This document shows, piece after piece, positions 1 to 7,613 of a DNA stretch of 64,000 nucleotides (position 1 is the first letter of the stretch; the number at the start of each line of letters is the position of its first letter). The notes under the pieces are model-generated. The model saw nothing but the letters and a program-made list of their open reading frames with translations, was not told where the DNA came from and did not search any database. The stretch is from a virus: positions 1-64,000 of IMG/VR virus record IMGVR_UViG_3300008116_000054; one strand, 5' to 3'. A program made the translations under genes and the position numbers.

Positions 1-240
1 ATCAAGGATGGTATTGAAGTTTGTCGGTTTGAAAATAAGGCTACAGCTTCAAAAGAGTTAGGGATATGTCAGTCAAACATATCTTCCGTCTTAGCGGGCA
101 GAAGAAAGTCTGCTGGCGGTTATGTCTTCAAATATATTTCCGAATCTAATGATCCTCAAACCGGAGGTCCAACATATGTCTCAAGCTCAGCCCAGCACAG
201 TGACGAAGAAGGCCGCACTCCAGAAAGCGATCAAGGATGA
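1..240 (+). CDS. HNH-type homing endonuclease, C-terminal fragment (NUMOD1-like tail)
   Basis: Only the 3' end of this gene is in the window; frame 1 is open from base 1 to the TGA at 238-240. The visible 79 residues begin with a NUMOD1-like DNA-binding motif of the kind found at the C-terminus of HNH and GIY-YIG homing endonucleases: a V..F.....A...LGI..SNIS.VL.G.RKSAGGY pattern in residues 6-47. The tail overlaps the first 65 bases of the next gene, which has its own Shine-Dalgarno at 163-167, so the endonuclease gene sits directly on the start of the VWA gene. The nuclease domain itself lies outside the window, so its class is inferred from the tail. Confidence 0.6.
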   Translation: MKDGIEVCRFENKATASKELGICQSNISSVLAGRRKSAGGYVFKYISESNDPQTGGPTYVSSSAQHSDEEGRTPESDQG

Positions 241-1972
241 TGTGCCGGCGGACGTGATGCAGCAGTGCCTCAATACGGCTTTGTACGAGCTGACGCGACA
301 GCATCCGTTTGTAGGGTCTACGCTTCAGATCATGAATATTATGTACTCGTACATGGTGCCGACTGCCGGTGTGACGTTCAATGCAGACATGAAACGCTAT
401 GAGATGTACATCAACCCGTCGTTCTTTTGTCGGTCCCTAAGCGACAAACAGCGCGTCGCCGTCTTGATCCACGAGATGTATCACATCCTCAACAAGCACC
501 TCATCCGTGTTCCGTTCATGTCCGTGTCAGATCACAAGCGCATGCTACTCAACTTTGCAGGCGATCTTTCGATCAATCAGACAATCCAGAACCTTCCGCG
601 CGGCTGCAGCCAATGCCCTCCTGTCGAACTTCAGAAACAAGGTGAAGCCTGCGAGAACCCTCAGTGCCCCGGCATGTGCCTCGACGTGTCCGACTACTAC
701 GACACGAGCGAGAGCACCGGCAAGAAAACGCCGTGGCCCAAGAACAAGCCCATGGAGTACTACTTCGAGAAGCTCATGGAACACTACGACGAGCCCGAGG
801 AAGATCCAGACAACAAGAGCATCCTCGTGTCCGTCGCGACCACCGACAACCTCGACGTCGTGCCCAGTGGATCAAAGCGCGGCAAGACCCTGACGTTCAA
901 CGCAGACGGCGAGCAGACCATCGACGGCAGGACCTTAGGTGTCGGCCAGAACATCCTCGTCAAGGATCAGACCGATCTCAAGGACAACGGCATATACGTC
1001 GTGTCAGATCCGGGGTCGCAGACCTCGCCGGTCGTGTTGACTCGTCTCGAGGCCCACGACGGCCACGACGACGCCGGCATCGTGAAGCGCGGCGACGGTG
1101 CGGTCCCCCGCTACGGCACCGCGAACAAGGGCAAGGCCTGGGCCATCCAGGGCGAGGCCGGCAAGAAGCTCGACGTCGACGTCGACGACATGGAGTGGGT
1201 GCCCGCAAAAGGCAAGAGCAGCGGCAAGGGCAAGGGGCTCCCACGCCAGTTCGACGTGCACGACTGGCACGCCAACGCCGAGGAGAGCGAGATCCTAGAC
1301 GCGACCGAGGAGCTGGTCAAGCGGGCCATGGTGAAGCAAGGCCTAAGCTACGACGATCTCCCCGGCTCGGTCAAAGAGCTTCTAGACTCGATCAAGACGA
1401 GGCGCGCCGAGCTCAACTACCGCGCGCTGATACTGTCCGCCATCAAGCGGTCGGCCTCCGGCCACGATCGCGCCCACACGTGGTCCAGAAGATCCCGCAG
1501 GTACGGCAATATGTCGCCGGGCACCCGCGAAGGCGAGCTCCCTAAGCTGAGCCTCTTCCTCGACACGTCGGGCTCGATCTCGATCGAGGAGCTGAACGTC
1601 TTCCTAGACATCGTCGACCAGTTCCTGAAGGTCGGCTCCAGGAAGTGCGAGATCAACCTCTTCAGCGACGTCAACTACCACACGGCAAAGTACAAGCTCG
1701 GAGACCGGTCTACGCAGGAGCAGATCAAGAAAGCCGTGAGCATGGGCGGCACGCACCTCGGCTCGTCACTCAAGCGCATACTCGAGACAAGCCCGGACCT
1801 CTCGCTGATAATAACGGACGGCTGCTACTCCGACGTCGATATCGAAGCCTCGATGAGGCCCGGTCAGAAGTTCCCACAGACCCTGTGGATCATATCCGAA
1901 GGCGGGCACGCCGACCACCCGCTCGCGAGGATCGGTAGCACCATCAAGATCCCTAAGAAAGGCTTAACATGA
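176..1972 (+). CDS. DUF2201-like metallopeptidase / VWA-domain protein
   Basis: 598 residues from the ATG at 176, chosen because GGAGG lies at 163-167; an upstream ATG at 122 has no such site. Residues 99-103 are HEMYH, a zincin HExxH motif, followed by a cysteine-rich stretch (residues 143-168). The C-terminal part is a VWA-like domain with a DTSGS MIDAS motif at 463-467 and an ITDG strand further on. This pairing of a metallopeptidase-like half and a VWA-like half is typical of the DUF2201 family, which in bacteria is usually found beside a MoxR-type AAA ATPase; none is visible here. Residues of about 214-345 form an extra domain unlike the rest. Its role in the phage is unknown; a chaperone or protease function is possible. 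Confidence 0.82.
   Translation: MSQAQPSTVTKKAALQKAIKDDVPADVMQQCLNTALYELTRQHPFVGSTLQIMNIMYSYMVPTAGVTFNADMKRYEMYINPSFFCRSLSDKQRVAVLIHEMYHILNKHLIRVPFMSVSDHKRMLLNFAGDLSINQTIQNLPRGCSQCPPVELQKQGEACENPQCPGMCLDVSDYYDTSESTGKKTPWPKNKPMEYYFEKLMEHYDEPEEDPDNKSILVSVATTDNLDVVPSGSKRGKTLTFNADGEQTIDGRTLGVGQNILVKDQTDLKDNGIYVVSDPGSQTSPVVLTRLEAHDGHDDAGIVKRGDGAVPRYGTANKGKAWAIQGEAGKKLDVDVDDMEWVPAKGKSSGKGKGLPRQFDVHDWHANAEESEILDATEELVKRAMVKQGLSYDDLPGSVKELLDSIKTRRAELNYRALILSAIKRSASGHDRAHTWSRRSRRYGNMSPGTREGELPKLSLFLDTSGSISIEELNVFLDIVDQFLKVGSRKCEINLFSDVNYHTAKYKLGDRSTQEQIKKAVSMGGTHLGSSLKRILETSPDLSLIITDGCYSDVDIEASMRPGQKFPQTLWIISEGGHADHPLARIGSTIKIPKKGLT
815..1210 (+). other. Phage tail-surface type domain inserted in the VWA protein
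   Basis: Residues of about 214-345 of the VWA protein match a module common in phage tail-fibre and tail-surface proteins: an ATT.NLD strand, then QTIDG, then a VLVKDQTD...NGIYVV core, then L.R....D and a GKAW.IQ strand. The module is more GC-rich and Asp/Gly-rich than the flanks. It separates the metallopeptidase half from the VWA half. Assignment is from memory of the motif. Confidence 0.6.
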
Positions 1973-2043
1973 CCAGACTAAAAGAGAAGATCAAGCTCGT
2001 TGTGTACAAGATATGCCAGATCCTTTACAGAACGTTTCCGTGA
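1969..2043 (+). CDS. Small ORF, 24 aa
   Basis: ATG at 1969 overlaps the TGA of the VWA gene (ATGA) and the frame ends at 2041-2043, just before the deformylase ribosome site. The peptide is basic and partly hydrophobic (MTRLKEKIKLVVYKICQIL start). The translational coupling supports it, but at 24 residues it could be a chance frame. Confidence 0.35.
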   Translation: MTRLKEKIKLVVYKICQILYRTFP

Positions 2044-2051
2044 GGTGAGAC

Positions 2052-2570
2052 GTGATTCTCAAGATAAGAAAATGGCCAGACCCTATGCTACGAACGCGCT
2101 GCCTAGCGGTGTCGGTGTTCGACGACGACCTCGAGCGGCTCGCTCGGGACATGATCGAGACGATGCGGGCCGAGGGCGGCATCGGCCTTTCGGCCAACCA
2201 GGTCGGCGACTCCAGGAGGGTGGCGGTCACCGAGGTCCCTAGGCTACTCGGCGACATGTCGGAGCCCTACCACAACATCCCGATCGTGCTCGTCAACCCG
2301 ATCCTGCTGGAGGCAGAGGTCGACGTCATGTCCCGCGAGGGGTGCCTGTCGCTGCCGGACGTCATCGACGTCGTCAAGCGCTTCGACCAGGTCACGGTGC
2401 GATACCAGAACCTGTCCGGCGAGCACAAAGAGATCAGAGCCACAGGGCTGATGGCCGCGTGCCTCCAGCACGAGATCGACCACCTCGACGGCAAGACCCT
2501 GGTCGAGAAGGCCTCAAGGATCAAGAAAGACATGATAATGAGAAGACTCAAGAAGACGAGAAACGCATGA
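2052..2570 (+). CDS. def: Peptide deformylase
   Basis: 172 residues. Deformylase removes the formyl group from the N-terminal methionine of nascent proteins in the cytoplasm, using a metal ion. All three family motifs are present: GIGLSANQVG at 43-52, EGCLS at 96-100 (metal-binding cysteine) and QHEIDH at 139-144 (two metal-binding histidines and the catalytic glutamate). Length is typical. Start is GTG at 2052 behind GAGGTGA at 2042-2048. Phage deformylases are usually thought to keep protein maturation going late in infection. Next gene overlaps its stop as ATGA. Confidence 0.95.
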   Translation: MILKIRKWPDPMLRTRCLAVSVFDDDLERLARDMIETMRAEGGIGLSANQVGDSRRVAVTEVPRLLGDMSEPYHNIPIVLVNPILLEAEVDVMSREGCLSLPDVIDVVKRFDQVTVRYQNLSGEHKEIRATGLMAACLQHEIDHLDGKTLVEKASRIKKDMIMRRLKKTRNA

Positions 2571-2713
2571 ACGAGATCCGCAGCCTCGGGTCCTACAGGA
2601 CCGTGCTACTCGCAGCATCCACGCTCATCCAGCTCAAGATCGTGTCTCGCCAGACGATGTACGACCTTCAGACAAGGATGATCGATTCCTTCTCTCCGAC
2701 AGAGGTAAGCTGA
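2567..2713 (+). CDS. Small protein of unknown function, 48 aa
   Basis: ATG at 2567 overlaps the deformylase stop; the TGA at 2711-2713 overlaps the next ATG. The protein contains a short hydrophobic helix (TVLLAASTLIQLKIV) and a C-terminal RMIDSFSPTEVS. It shares a helix-rich, LIQLKI-type pattern with the protein encoded next (LFKLKIADANLIRRLQI), so the two may be diverged duplicates. No family recognised. Confidence 0.55.
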   Translation: MNEIRSLGSYRTVLLAASTLIQLKIVSRQTMYDLQTRMIDSFSPTEVS

Positions 2714-2853
2714 TGATCAGCGAGGACGTGCTCATCGGTGCGTCTAGGGTTCTCTTCAAGCTCAAGATCGCCGACGCAAACCTCATACGTAGGCTTCAGA
2801 TCAGGCAGATTAAACTCTTGATACAAGAGATAAAAAGCATACAGACCATCTAG
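2713..2853 (+). CDS. Small helical protein of unknown function, 46 aa
   Basis: Start ATG 2713 within TGATG, stop TAG 2851-2853. Predicted to be one or two amphipathic helices rich in Ile, Leu, Lys and Arg. The tight stop-start coupling on its 5' side is the main support. It ends the first small operon; an AT-rich stretch (2867-2882) that could hold a promoter follows. Confidence 0.5.
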   Translation: MISEDVLIGASRVLFKLKIADANLIRRLQIRQIKLLIQEIKSIQTI

Positions 2854-2905
2854 AGCACACTCTTGGGGTAAAATATTATAGCACCGATCTTGCCCGAGGG
2901 ATAAA

Positions 2906-3418
2906 ATGAGCGATCTAGACGAAAGAATATGGGACTTGGTAGAGGAACTCGTTAAGTCTAAGTGCGTCCGCTGCGGTACCGAAGTTTCCGGCGGATCTAA
3001 GGGCTCGCGCTGCAAGTCGTGCATGGACAAGCTCACAAGACTGCGCCACACTGCTGGTACAAAAGAGCGTGCCTGGCGTAAGGCCGACGACGCCACCCGA
3101 CGCCAGAAGGGCAAGAACGGCACCGCACCTGGGACCTCCAAAGGAAACGGAGACTGGAGCGACATATCCGATCGCCACCAGAGGGCCGAGAAGAAGAACG
3201 GACAGAAACTTTCGCCGGACCGCAAGGACAACTCAGAGGGCTACAGCTGCAAGAACACTAGAGCCATTCCTGAGCACCTAAACAGAGGCCGCCACAACGC
3301 CGACGAGAAGAAGATCAAGGAATGGAAGAAGCGCCTGAAGAAGGCCGAGATCACCGAAGACGAGCTCGCAGCTCTGCTGTATGTAAGGTTTGAAGAAAAC
3401 TCAAGCAACGGAGATTAA
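2906..3418 (+). CDS. Zinc-ribbon HNH-like endonuclease
   Basis: 170 residues. N-terminal CVRCG...CKSC zinc ribbon at about residues 20-39, a very basic middle, and a C-terminal S.DR.DNS.GY...N...IP..LNRGRHN pattern at about 103-131. That pattern resembles the second half of a class of phage HNH nucleases (SLDRIDNSKGY...N). The usual His-Asn-His core is not complete by eye, so it may be a DNA-binding protein only. SD is GAGG at 2897-2900, ATG 2906. Unlike the other HNH genes here it has base composition like its neighbours, and may be a resident gene. Confidence 0.6.
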   Translation: MSDLDERIWDLVEELVKSKCVRCGTEVSGGSKGSRCKSCMDKLTRLRHTAGTKERAWRKADDATRRQKGKNGTAPGTSKGNGDWSDISDRHQRAEKKNGQKLSPDRKDNSEGYSCKNTRAIPEHLNRGRHNADEKKIKEWKKRLKKAEITEDELAALLYVRFEENSSNGD

Positions 3419-3419
3419 C

Positions 3420-3704
3420 ATGGAGTACGCAGGAGTCGCTTCTCTGATAGTGCTGACTATGTGCATCGGTGTTTCGGCCTACGTCGCCGGATATCTTATC
3501 GCAAGCATACGCGCCAGGAAGCAGATCGCCAAGATGTACGACGTCGCCATGAAGGAGATCGAGAAGACCCACCGCACGTACCTCGAGTACATCGCAGGCT
3601 CCGCAAAAGACTTCACCGTAGCGGGCTCGTCTGCCAAGAAGCATAAACGCTCCAACCTTAAGATCATCCGATCCGATAAAGATCAAGAAACTCCTCCAAA
3701 ATAA
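3420..3704 (+). CDS. Small membrane-anchored protein, 94 aa
   Basis: Start at ATG 3420 behind GGAG (3410-3413); an in-frame ATG at 3390 lies inside the previous gene and lacks a ribosome site. Residues of about 4-27 form one hydrophobic segment (VASLIVLTMCIGVSAYVAGYL), then a basic helical tail ends in a lysine-rich stretch. Probably an inner-membrane protein with a cytoplasmic tail. Function unknown. Confidence 0.65.
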   Translation: MEYAGVASLIVLTMCIGVSAYVAGYLIASIRARKQIAKMYDVAMKEIEKTHRTYLEYIAGSAKDFTVAGSSAKKHKRSNLKIIRSDKDQETPPK

Positions 3705-3718
3705 TCGAGGGACACATC

Positions 3719-3997
3719 GTGAAGTACGACAACAAAGCCATGCTCGGCATGGCCACCGAGTTCCTATTCTCCAAGAAGTACGGTATATGGATCCGCAAGA
3801 TCGCCACCAAGGAAGCGAGATGTTTCTCGATCTTCAACGAGCGCGACGAAGTTCTCTATCCTGACCTTGAGTTCTGCACGATGCCTAGTGTCGTGTACCG
3901 AAACGAAGATTTCAAACGAAGCACGAGGATGACGCTCGATCAAGCGTTTCAGGTCGCGCATCTCTACGTCGAAAAGATCAACAGCAAAGGAGAGTGA
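3719..3997 (+). CDS. Hypothetical protein, 92 aa
   Basis: GTG start at 3719 with CGAGGGA at 3706-3712. Soluble, mixed alpha/beta composition, with a central CFSIFNERDEVLYP strand-turn-strand region. No family recognised. Lies in a head-to-tail run of small genes (2906-5155) with short spacers and probably shares their transcript. Confidence 0.6.
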   Translation: MKYDNKAMLGMATEFLFSKKYGIWIRKIATKEARCFSIFNERDEVLYPDLEFCTMPSVVYRNEDFKRSTRMTLDQAFQVAHLYVEKINSKGE

Positions 3998-3998
3998 T

Positions 3999-4283
3999 AT
4001 GTCACCGTTGCACGCTCAGCTTATTCTTCTGGACCGTCGGCGCGAAGAGATCAAGCGATTCTTCGACGACTACAAGACCGCTGTCGAGGCTTTGGTCAAG
4101 GAGTACGGCGTCAACCACGCTTTTCAGGACGATCAGGGCATCGTCTACCAGCTCGTCGAGCTAGATGGCAAGTGGGTGAACTTCGAGCGCTACGGCGTGG
4201 AGCGCACCAAGCGCCCAGGTGAGGCTCGCGGGTCGCTGTCGGTCAAGAAGGCCAAGGAGCTTGGCTTCAGCGTGCCGGAGTGA
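3999..4283 (+). CDS. Hypothetical protein, 94 aa
   Basis: ATG at 3999, one base after the previous stop; AAAGGAGAG at 3987-3993 is the ribosome site. The first half is a charged helix (LDRRREEIKRFFDDYKTAVEALVKEYG), the second half has GIVYQLVELDGKWVNFERYG beta strands and a basic tail with KKAKELG. Could be a small nucleic-acid or protein-binding factor; no family recognised. Confidence 0.65.
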   Translation: MSPLHAQLILLDRRREEIKRFFDDYKTAVEALVKEYGVNHAFQDDQGIVYQLVELDGKWVNFERYGVERTKRPGEARGSLSVKKAKELGFSVPE

Positions 4284-4286
4284 ATC

Positions 4287-4727
4287 ATGGAAATTAAAAA
4301 GATTCTATCTACTTGGAGTCAGATGGACTGCGTTAAGTTTGCGGTATGGTGCGCTAAGAGGGTACAGCATATAAACACTGACCCTAGGGTCGCAGCAGCT
4401 ATACAAGCAGCAGAGAAGTGGATACTAGATCCTAGCGAGGCTGCTTATGCTGCTAATGCTGCTAATGCTGCTAATGCTGCTTATGCTGCTTATGCTGATG
4501 CTTATGCTGCTGCTGCTGCTTATGCTGCTGCTGATGCTGCTGCTGATGCTGCTGATGATGCTGCTGCTGATGATGCTGTTGCTGATGCTGCTTATGCTGC
4601 TTATGCTTATGCTGATGCTGCTGCTGCTGCTTATGCTGCTTATGCTGCAAAATATGACCTCACACCTTACGATCTACTCAACATCTATCTCAGCGAGATG
4701 ATCATCGACGCGACTGTTAGTGTGTAA
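4287..4727 (+). CDS. Alanine-rich Imm5-like helical repeat protein
   Basis: 146 residues. The N-terminus (CVKFAVWCAKRVQHINTDPR, about 12-31) matches the start of phage and bacterial proteins related to the Imm5 immunity fold, and is followed by about 70 residues made almost only of Ala with Tyr, Asp and Asn spacers (AAYAANAANAA, AADAADD). The tail (YDLTPYDLLNIYLSEM) is ordinary. Nearly every alanine in the repeat uses GCT, unlike the GCC/GCG usage of neighbours, so the DNA is a near-microsatellite. Function in phage unknown; an immunity or anti-host role is only a family-level guess. Confidence 0.7.
   Translation: MEIKKILSTWSQMDCVKFAVWCAKRVQHINTDPRVAAAIQAAEKWILDPSEAAYAANAANAANAAYAAYADAYAAAAAYAAADAAADAADDAAADDAVADAAYAAYAYADAAAAAYAAYAAKYDLTPYDLLNIYLSEMIIDATVSV
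4440..4646 (+). repeat. GCT/GAT/TAT codon microsatellite
   Basis: About 207 bases of GCT codons interrupted by TAT, GAT, AAT and one GTT, with short perfect runs of 9 to 15 bases. It is in frame with the Imm5-like gene. Such a tract is prone to slippage; changes of 3n keep the frame, any other change would truncate the protein. Confidence 0.85.
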
Positions 4728-4759
4728 ACGACACCGCGAACCCTAGATAAGGCAAGACC

Positions 4760-5155
4760 ATGAATCCCAACTTATCAGAGATCTGTTGGATAGTCAACAA
4801 GCGAAACATCTGGGCCTCCAGAAGAGGAAAGATACGCAGCAAGATCTACTATTACGAGACCTTAAAGGGGTGGAGCCCCTGGTCAAGCAGGATCAGACTC
4901 CTCAAGGAGCAGTTTCGCGCCGTCAACTCCGAGAAGGAAGCGCTCAATGTCTACACCAAAAGACTGAGACAGCTCCTAAAGCTAGAGAACGCCCGCCTGA
5001 TCAGCGACAAGAATGCAGGCTACGACTTGATAGTGGTGGCCCTCAAAGACAGGCACTTTCTGATGATCAACAAACATGACATCACTCTGATGGCCGAGAC
5101 GCACGAGGCCGATATCGCGATCCAAGCGCTGATAAGCGGCGATATCACTGCCTGA
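4760..5155 (+). CDS. Hypothetical protein, 131 aa
   Basis: ATG 4760. Basic, tryptophan-containing N-terminal half (KIYYYETLKGWSPWSSRIR) and an alpha/beta second half (YDLIVVALKDRHFLMINKHD). The spacing and codon use are those of its neighbours. No family recognised. It ends the first long operon; 140 non-coding bases follow. Confidence 0.6.
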   Translation: MNPNLSEICWIVNKRNIWASRRGKIRSKIYYYETLKGWSPWSSRIRLLKEQFRAVNSEKEALNVYTKRLRQLLKLENARLISDKNAGYDLIVVALKDRHFLMINKHDITLMAETHEADIAIQALISGDITA

Positions 5156-5295
5156 CTCTCGGTCAATCCCGATCCTATTCGATGATGCAGCCTATACGTC
5201 ATAATGACCAATATAGTGATCATAAGCGTGCATTTTGTCCATCGCAATGGACAAAATAGCGATCGTGTCACTTTCACCCGATCCACGGAGGAGCC
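5156..5295 (+). promoter_or_regulatory. Non-coding leader with a perfect inverted repeat
   Basis: The only sizeable gap in the early region. It holds AT-rich candidates (for example TATAGT near 5211-5216), and an 11-bp perfect inverted repeat with a 4-base loop at 5232-5242 / 5247-5257 (ATTTTGTCCAT and its complement). No T-run follows the stem, so it is more likely an operator or a leader hairpin than a terminator. A ribosome site (GGAGGAG) lies at 5287-5293. Confidence 0.4.
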
Positions 5296-6042
5296 ATGGT
5301 TGCCTTGTTCGCCGACGAGACATACGACAGTCTAGACCCAATATCGCAGATGGTCGAGCCGTTCCAGTGCCCGGTGTTAGACGAGCTCTCTAAACTCGAC
5401 CAGTCGTTCGTCCTGACCAGAGACCAGGTAAGACCCTTCATGACCAAGATGTGTAAATCCGGCTCATTCTACTTAGGCCTAGACAAGCTGATAGCACACG
5501 TGATGTACGGTCGAAACGAGATCTTCGAGGAAGATAGTACGACAATTTGCTCTGCCTACAGGTCCATGTTCAACAGATCCCTGAAGGTCGATCTCAGCGA
5601 CGGATGCTTCTCGTACAACACGAACAAAGGCGCAGTGGTCAAAGAGTCCGACATCTTGATCTCCAAGCTCGACACAAGCGAGTCCAAGATCATCGACTAC
5701 GTCTTAGAAAAAGCGTGCGATAACATATACACACCGTCTGAGCTGGACACAGAAGATATTCAGCGATTATCAGACCTTGCAGATCTCCTGGACGTACCGT
5801 GCGAGCGACGCCGCAAGGGCCAAAAGTACTGGCGAGATCTTATCTGTGGGGCCCTAGAGACCAAGATCAGGTCGAACCAGTGGCGCATCCGATCCTCGGA
5901 AGCGATGTTCGACGTGGCGAGCCTGGTGTCGCAGGTCGCGTCCGGCAGCGGGTCGAACTACCATCTCGCCAAGATAAATCTCATACACATCAAAGCCATA
6001 GCCAGAAGCAACAAACCCATATACAAGATATCGAGGTTGTGA
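5296..6042 (+). CDS. Hypothetical protein, 248 aa
   Basis: ATG 5296 with a strong GGAGGAG. Predicted mostly helical and acidic; a central DILISKLDTSESKIIDYVLE helix pair and a C-terminal basic end. No motif recognised. First gene after the 5156-5295 regulatory gap, and followed at once by another unknown gene at 6044, so the two may act together. Confidence 0.65.
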   Translation: MVALFADETYDSLDPISQMVEPFQCPVLDELSKLDQSFVLTRDQVRPFMTKMCKSGSFYLGLDKLIAHVMYGRNEIFEEDSTTICSAYRSMFNRSLKVDLSDGCFSYNTNKGAVVKESDILISKLDTSESKIIDYVLEKACDNIYTPSELDTEDIQRLSDLADLLDVPCERRRKGQKYWRDLICGALETKIRSNQWRIRSSEAMFDVASLVSQVASGSGSNYHLAKINLIHIKAIARSNKPIYKISRL

Positions 6043-6043
6043 C

Positions 6044-6547
6044 ATGGTATCGTCTATGATCGAGGCAATCAGGTACGTAGAGAGCCAAACGCTCGAGCAG
6101 GAAAATATCGCGACCATCATCTTCCACGAATACTTCGGCGATCTGCGCTTGTCTCACTCTTACACGCCGTGGCTCAAAGAGTTCAGCGAGGTCGACGACG
6201 GGTCCCTCTACGTGAAGGTGATCTACGATCATTTCGCCTCCAACTCCGAGGTCAAGACATCTATGTACGATCTGGTCAAGTTCTTCGTGGAGCTGGCCGG
6301 AGATCGCATCCTCATGAGATGGATGGACCTCAAGAGAAGCTCAAGCAAGACAAAGAAGGTCAAGGAACAGAAACAGGCGTTCAAGAACCTCCTGAGACGC
6401 GATAACGTGTTCAGGATCGCGACATCGGACGAGAGGCTCTCCGAGCTCATACTGCGCGCCGGTCTGATCGATCCTGACAAGCTCAACGAAGAGACCATAA
6501 ACGTAGTCTTCGGCAAGATCGCCGCCTTCGAGGCGAAGAAGACATGA
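6044..6547 (+). CDS. Hypothetical protein, 167 aa
   Basis: ATG 6044, one base after the previous stop. All-helical in appearance, with a lysine-rich linker (SSSKTKKVKEQKQAFKNLL) in the middle. The TGA at 6545-6547 overlaps the ATG of the HNH gene. Before that HNH gene arrived, this stop may have overlapped the start of the sigma-like gene, since CATGAC occurs at both edges of the HNH gene. Confidence 0.6.
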   Translation: MVSSMIEAIRYVESQTLEQENIATIIFHEYFGDLRLSHSYTPWLKEFSEVDDGSLYVKVIYDHFASNSEVKTSMYDLVKFFVELAGDRILMRWMDLKRSSSKTKKVKEQKQAFKNLLRRDNVFRIATSDERLSELILRAGLIDPDKLNEETINVVFGKIAAFEAKKT

Positions 6548-7116
6548 CCAGGTGCCTCTACTGCGACCGGGTCGAGTCGTCGAGATGGTACAAGAACAAG
6601 ACCCAGTGCGCCGGATGCAACAAGAAAGAGTGGTACGCCAAGAACAAAGAAAAAGCCAAGCAAAGCTCTGCGGAGTGGCATGCAAAAAACAGCGACAGGG
6701 TCGCAGAGACCAAGGCGAGATGGTTCCAGAGAAACAAGCAGGACCTCTACGAGAAGCGGCGCCAGAAGCTCGAGTCGGACCTAAGCTTCAAGATCTCCTG
6801 CAACCTCAGGAGCAGGCTCGCCAACGCGATCAGAAACCGATCCAAAGACGGATCTGCCGTAGCCGATCTTGGGTGCTCGATCGAGGAGCTCAGGTCTCAT
6901 CTAGAGAAACTGTGGGAACCAGGCATGTCCTGGGAGAACTACGGCAAAGGCAAAGACAGATGGAACATAGACCACGCCGTGCCGCTGTGCAGCTTCGATC
7001 TCTCGGTGCATGAGCAGCTCAGGCAAGCGTGTCACTACACGAACCTTCGACCGTTGTGGGAAAAAGACAACCTCTTAAAGGTGAAGCATGACAAAGATAA
7101 AAAGAACTCTAACTGA
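6544..7116 (+). CDS. Free-standing HNH homing endonuclease
   Basis: 190 residues. N-terminal CxxC...CxxC zinc ribbon (C4, C7, C22, C25), a basic coiled linker, then the phage HNH block: SAV.DLGCSIEELR.HLE at about 104-120, PGMSWENYG at about 126-134, WNIDHAVPL (catalytic region) at about 140-148 and HYTNLRPLW at about 163-171. Same family as the genes at 30895 and 43236. Its stop lies 29 bases inside the sigma-like gene and that gene's ribosome site (AAAGGTGAAG) is inside its coding sequence, so translation of the two is coupled. Probably mobile rather than needed by the phage. Confidence 0.9.
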   Translation: MTRCLYCDRVESSRWYKNKTQCAGCNKKEWYAKNKEKAKQSSAEWHAKNSDRVAETKARWFQRNKQDLYEKRRQKLESDLSFKISCNLRSRLANAIRNRSKDGSAVADLGCSIEELRSHLEKLWEPGMSWENYGKGKDRWNIDHAVPLCSFDLSVHEQLRQACHYTNLRPLWEKDNLLKVKHDKDKKNSN

Positions 7117-7474
7117 CGAAGACATCAAGAAGTACATGCCGATGGTCGACTCGTACATACGAAAGTCGGTGCTCAAAAACTGGAACGAGGCCTCGCTCTC
7201 ACCCCACAAGCAGGACGTGGCCCTCGGCAACACCGGTATGAGCATACGCGACATCCGCCAGTACCTCCTCATGGAGGTCTGCGTCGCGCTCAGCAACTAC
7301 AACCCAGACTACCGCACCGAGGACGGTCGCTCGGTGAAAGAGTCCACCTTCATATTCACGCACATCTACAACCGCGGCGGTCAGATCTTAAAGAAACTCA
7401 CGAAGCGCCGCTACGGGTACGGCGTCTGGACCTCCCAGATCGAGCAAGCCGTAGGCGACCTAAGCGATGAATAA
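7088..7474 (+). CDS. Putative phage sigma factor (region-2-like, gp55-type)
   Basis: 128 residues. A central DIRQYLLMEVCVALSNYNP helix followed by ESTFIFTHIYNR resembles sigma-70 region 2 (the helix that contacts the RNA polymerase clamp and the -10 element), as in T4 late sigma gp55. The C-terminus is short and there is no region-4-like helix-turn-helix. GTATAATA/TATAAATA boxes upstream of late genes in this window fit a T4-style late sigma. Start ATG 7088 overlaps the HNH gene. Assignment is by pattern, not by alignment. Confidence 0.45.
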   Translation: MTKIKRTLTDEDIKKYMPMVDSYIRKSVLKNWNEASLSPHKQDVALGNTGMSIRDIRQYLLMEVCVALSNYNPDYRTEDGRSVKESTFIFTHIYNRGGQILKKLTKRRYGYGVWTSQIEQAVGDLSDE

Positions 7475-7613
7475 AGCTTGCGCAGTGTGCGGCCTTAGCT
7501 TTATCGCAAAGCAGTCTAACTACAAGACATGCTCAGAGCTGTGTAGGATGCAGCGCTATAAGCAGAGTATGCGTAGTTTTTACGAAAACATAAAGAAGGG
7601 AGGAAGACTGTGA
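7467..7613 (+). CDS. Small zinc-finger protein, 48 aa
   Basis: ATG 7467 overlaps the end of the sigma-like gene by 8 bases; stop TGA 7611-7613 overlaps the next GTG. Four cysteines in a CAVCG...KTCSELC layout (residues 5, 8, 22, 26) form a likely zinc knuckle, followed by a basic helix. A small nucleic-acid-binding or adaptor protein; no family named. Confidence 0.65.
   Translation: MNKACAVCGLSFIAKQSNYKTCSELCRMQRYKQSMRSFYENIKKGGRL

Noticed and set aside
4440-4646. Other reading frames of the GCT repeat (poly Met-Leu or similar) as genes
   Set aside because: They arise from the repeat only; the frame with an Imm5-like start, a ribosome site and a normal end is the gene.
5232-5257. Terminator at the end of the first operon
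   Set aside because: The stem has no T-run on either strand's 3' side; it begins with ATTTT and ends with AAAAT.
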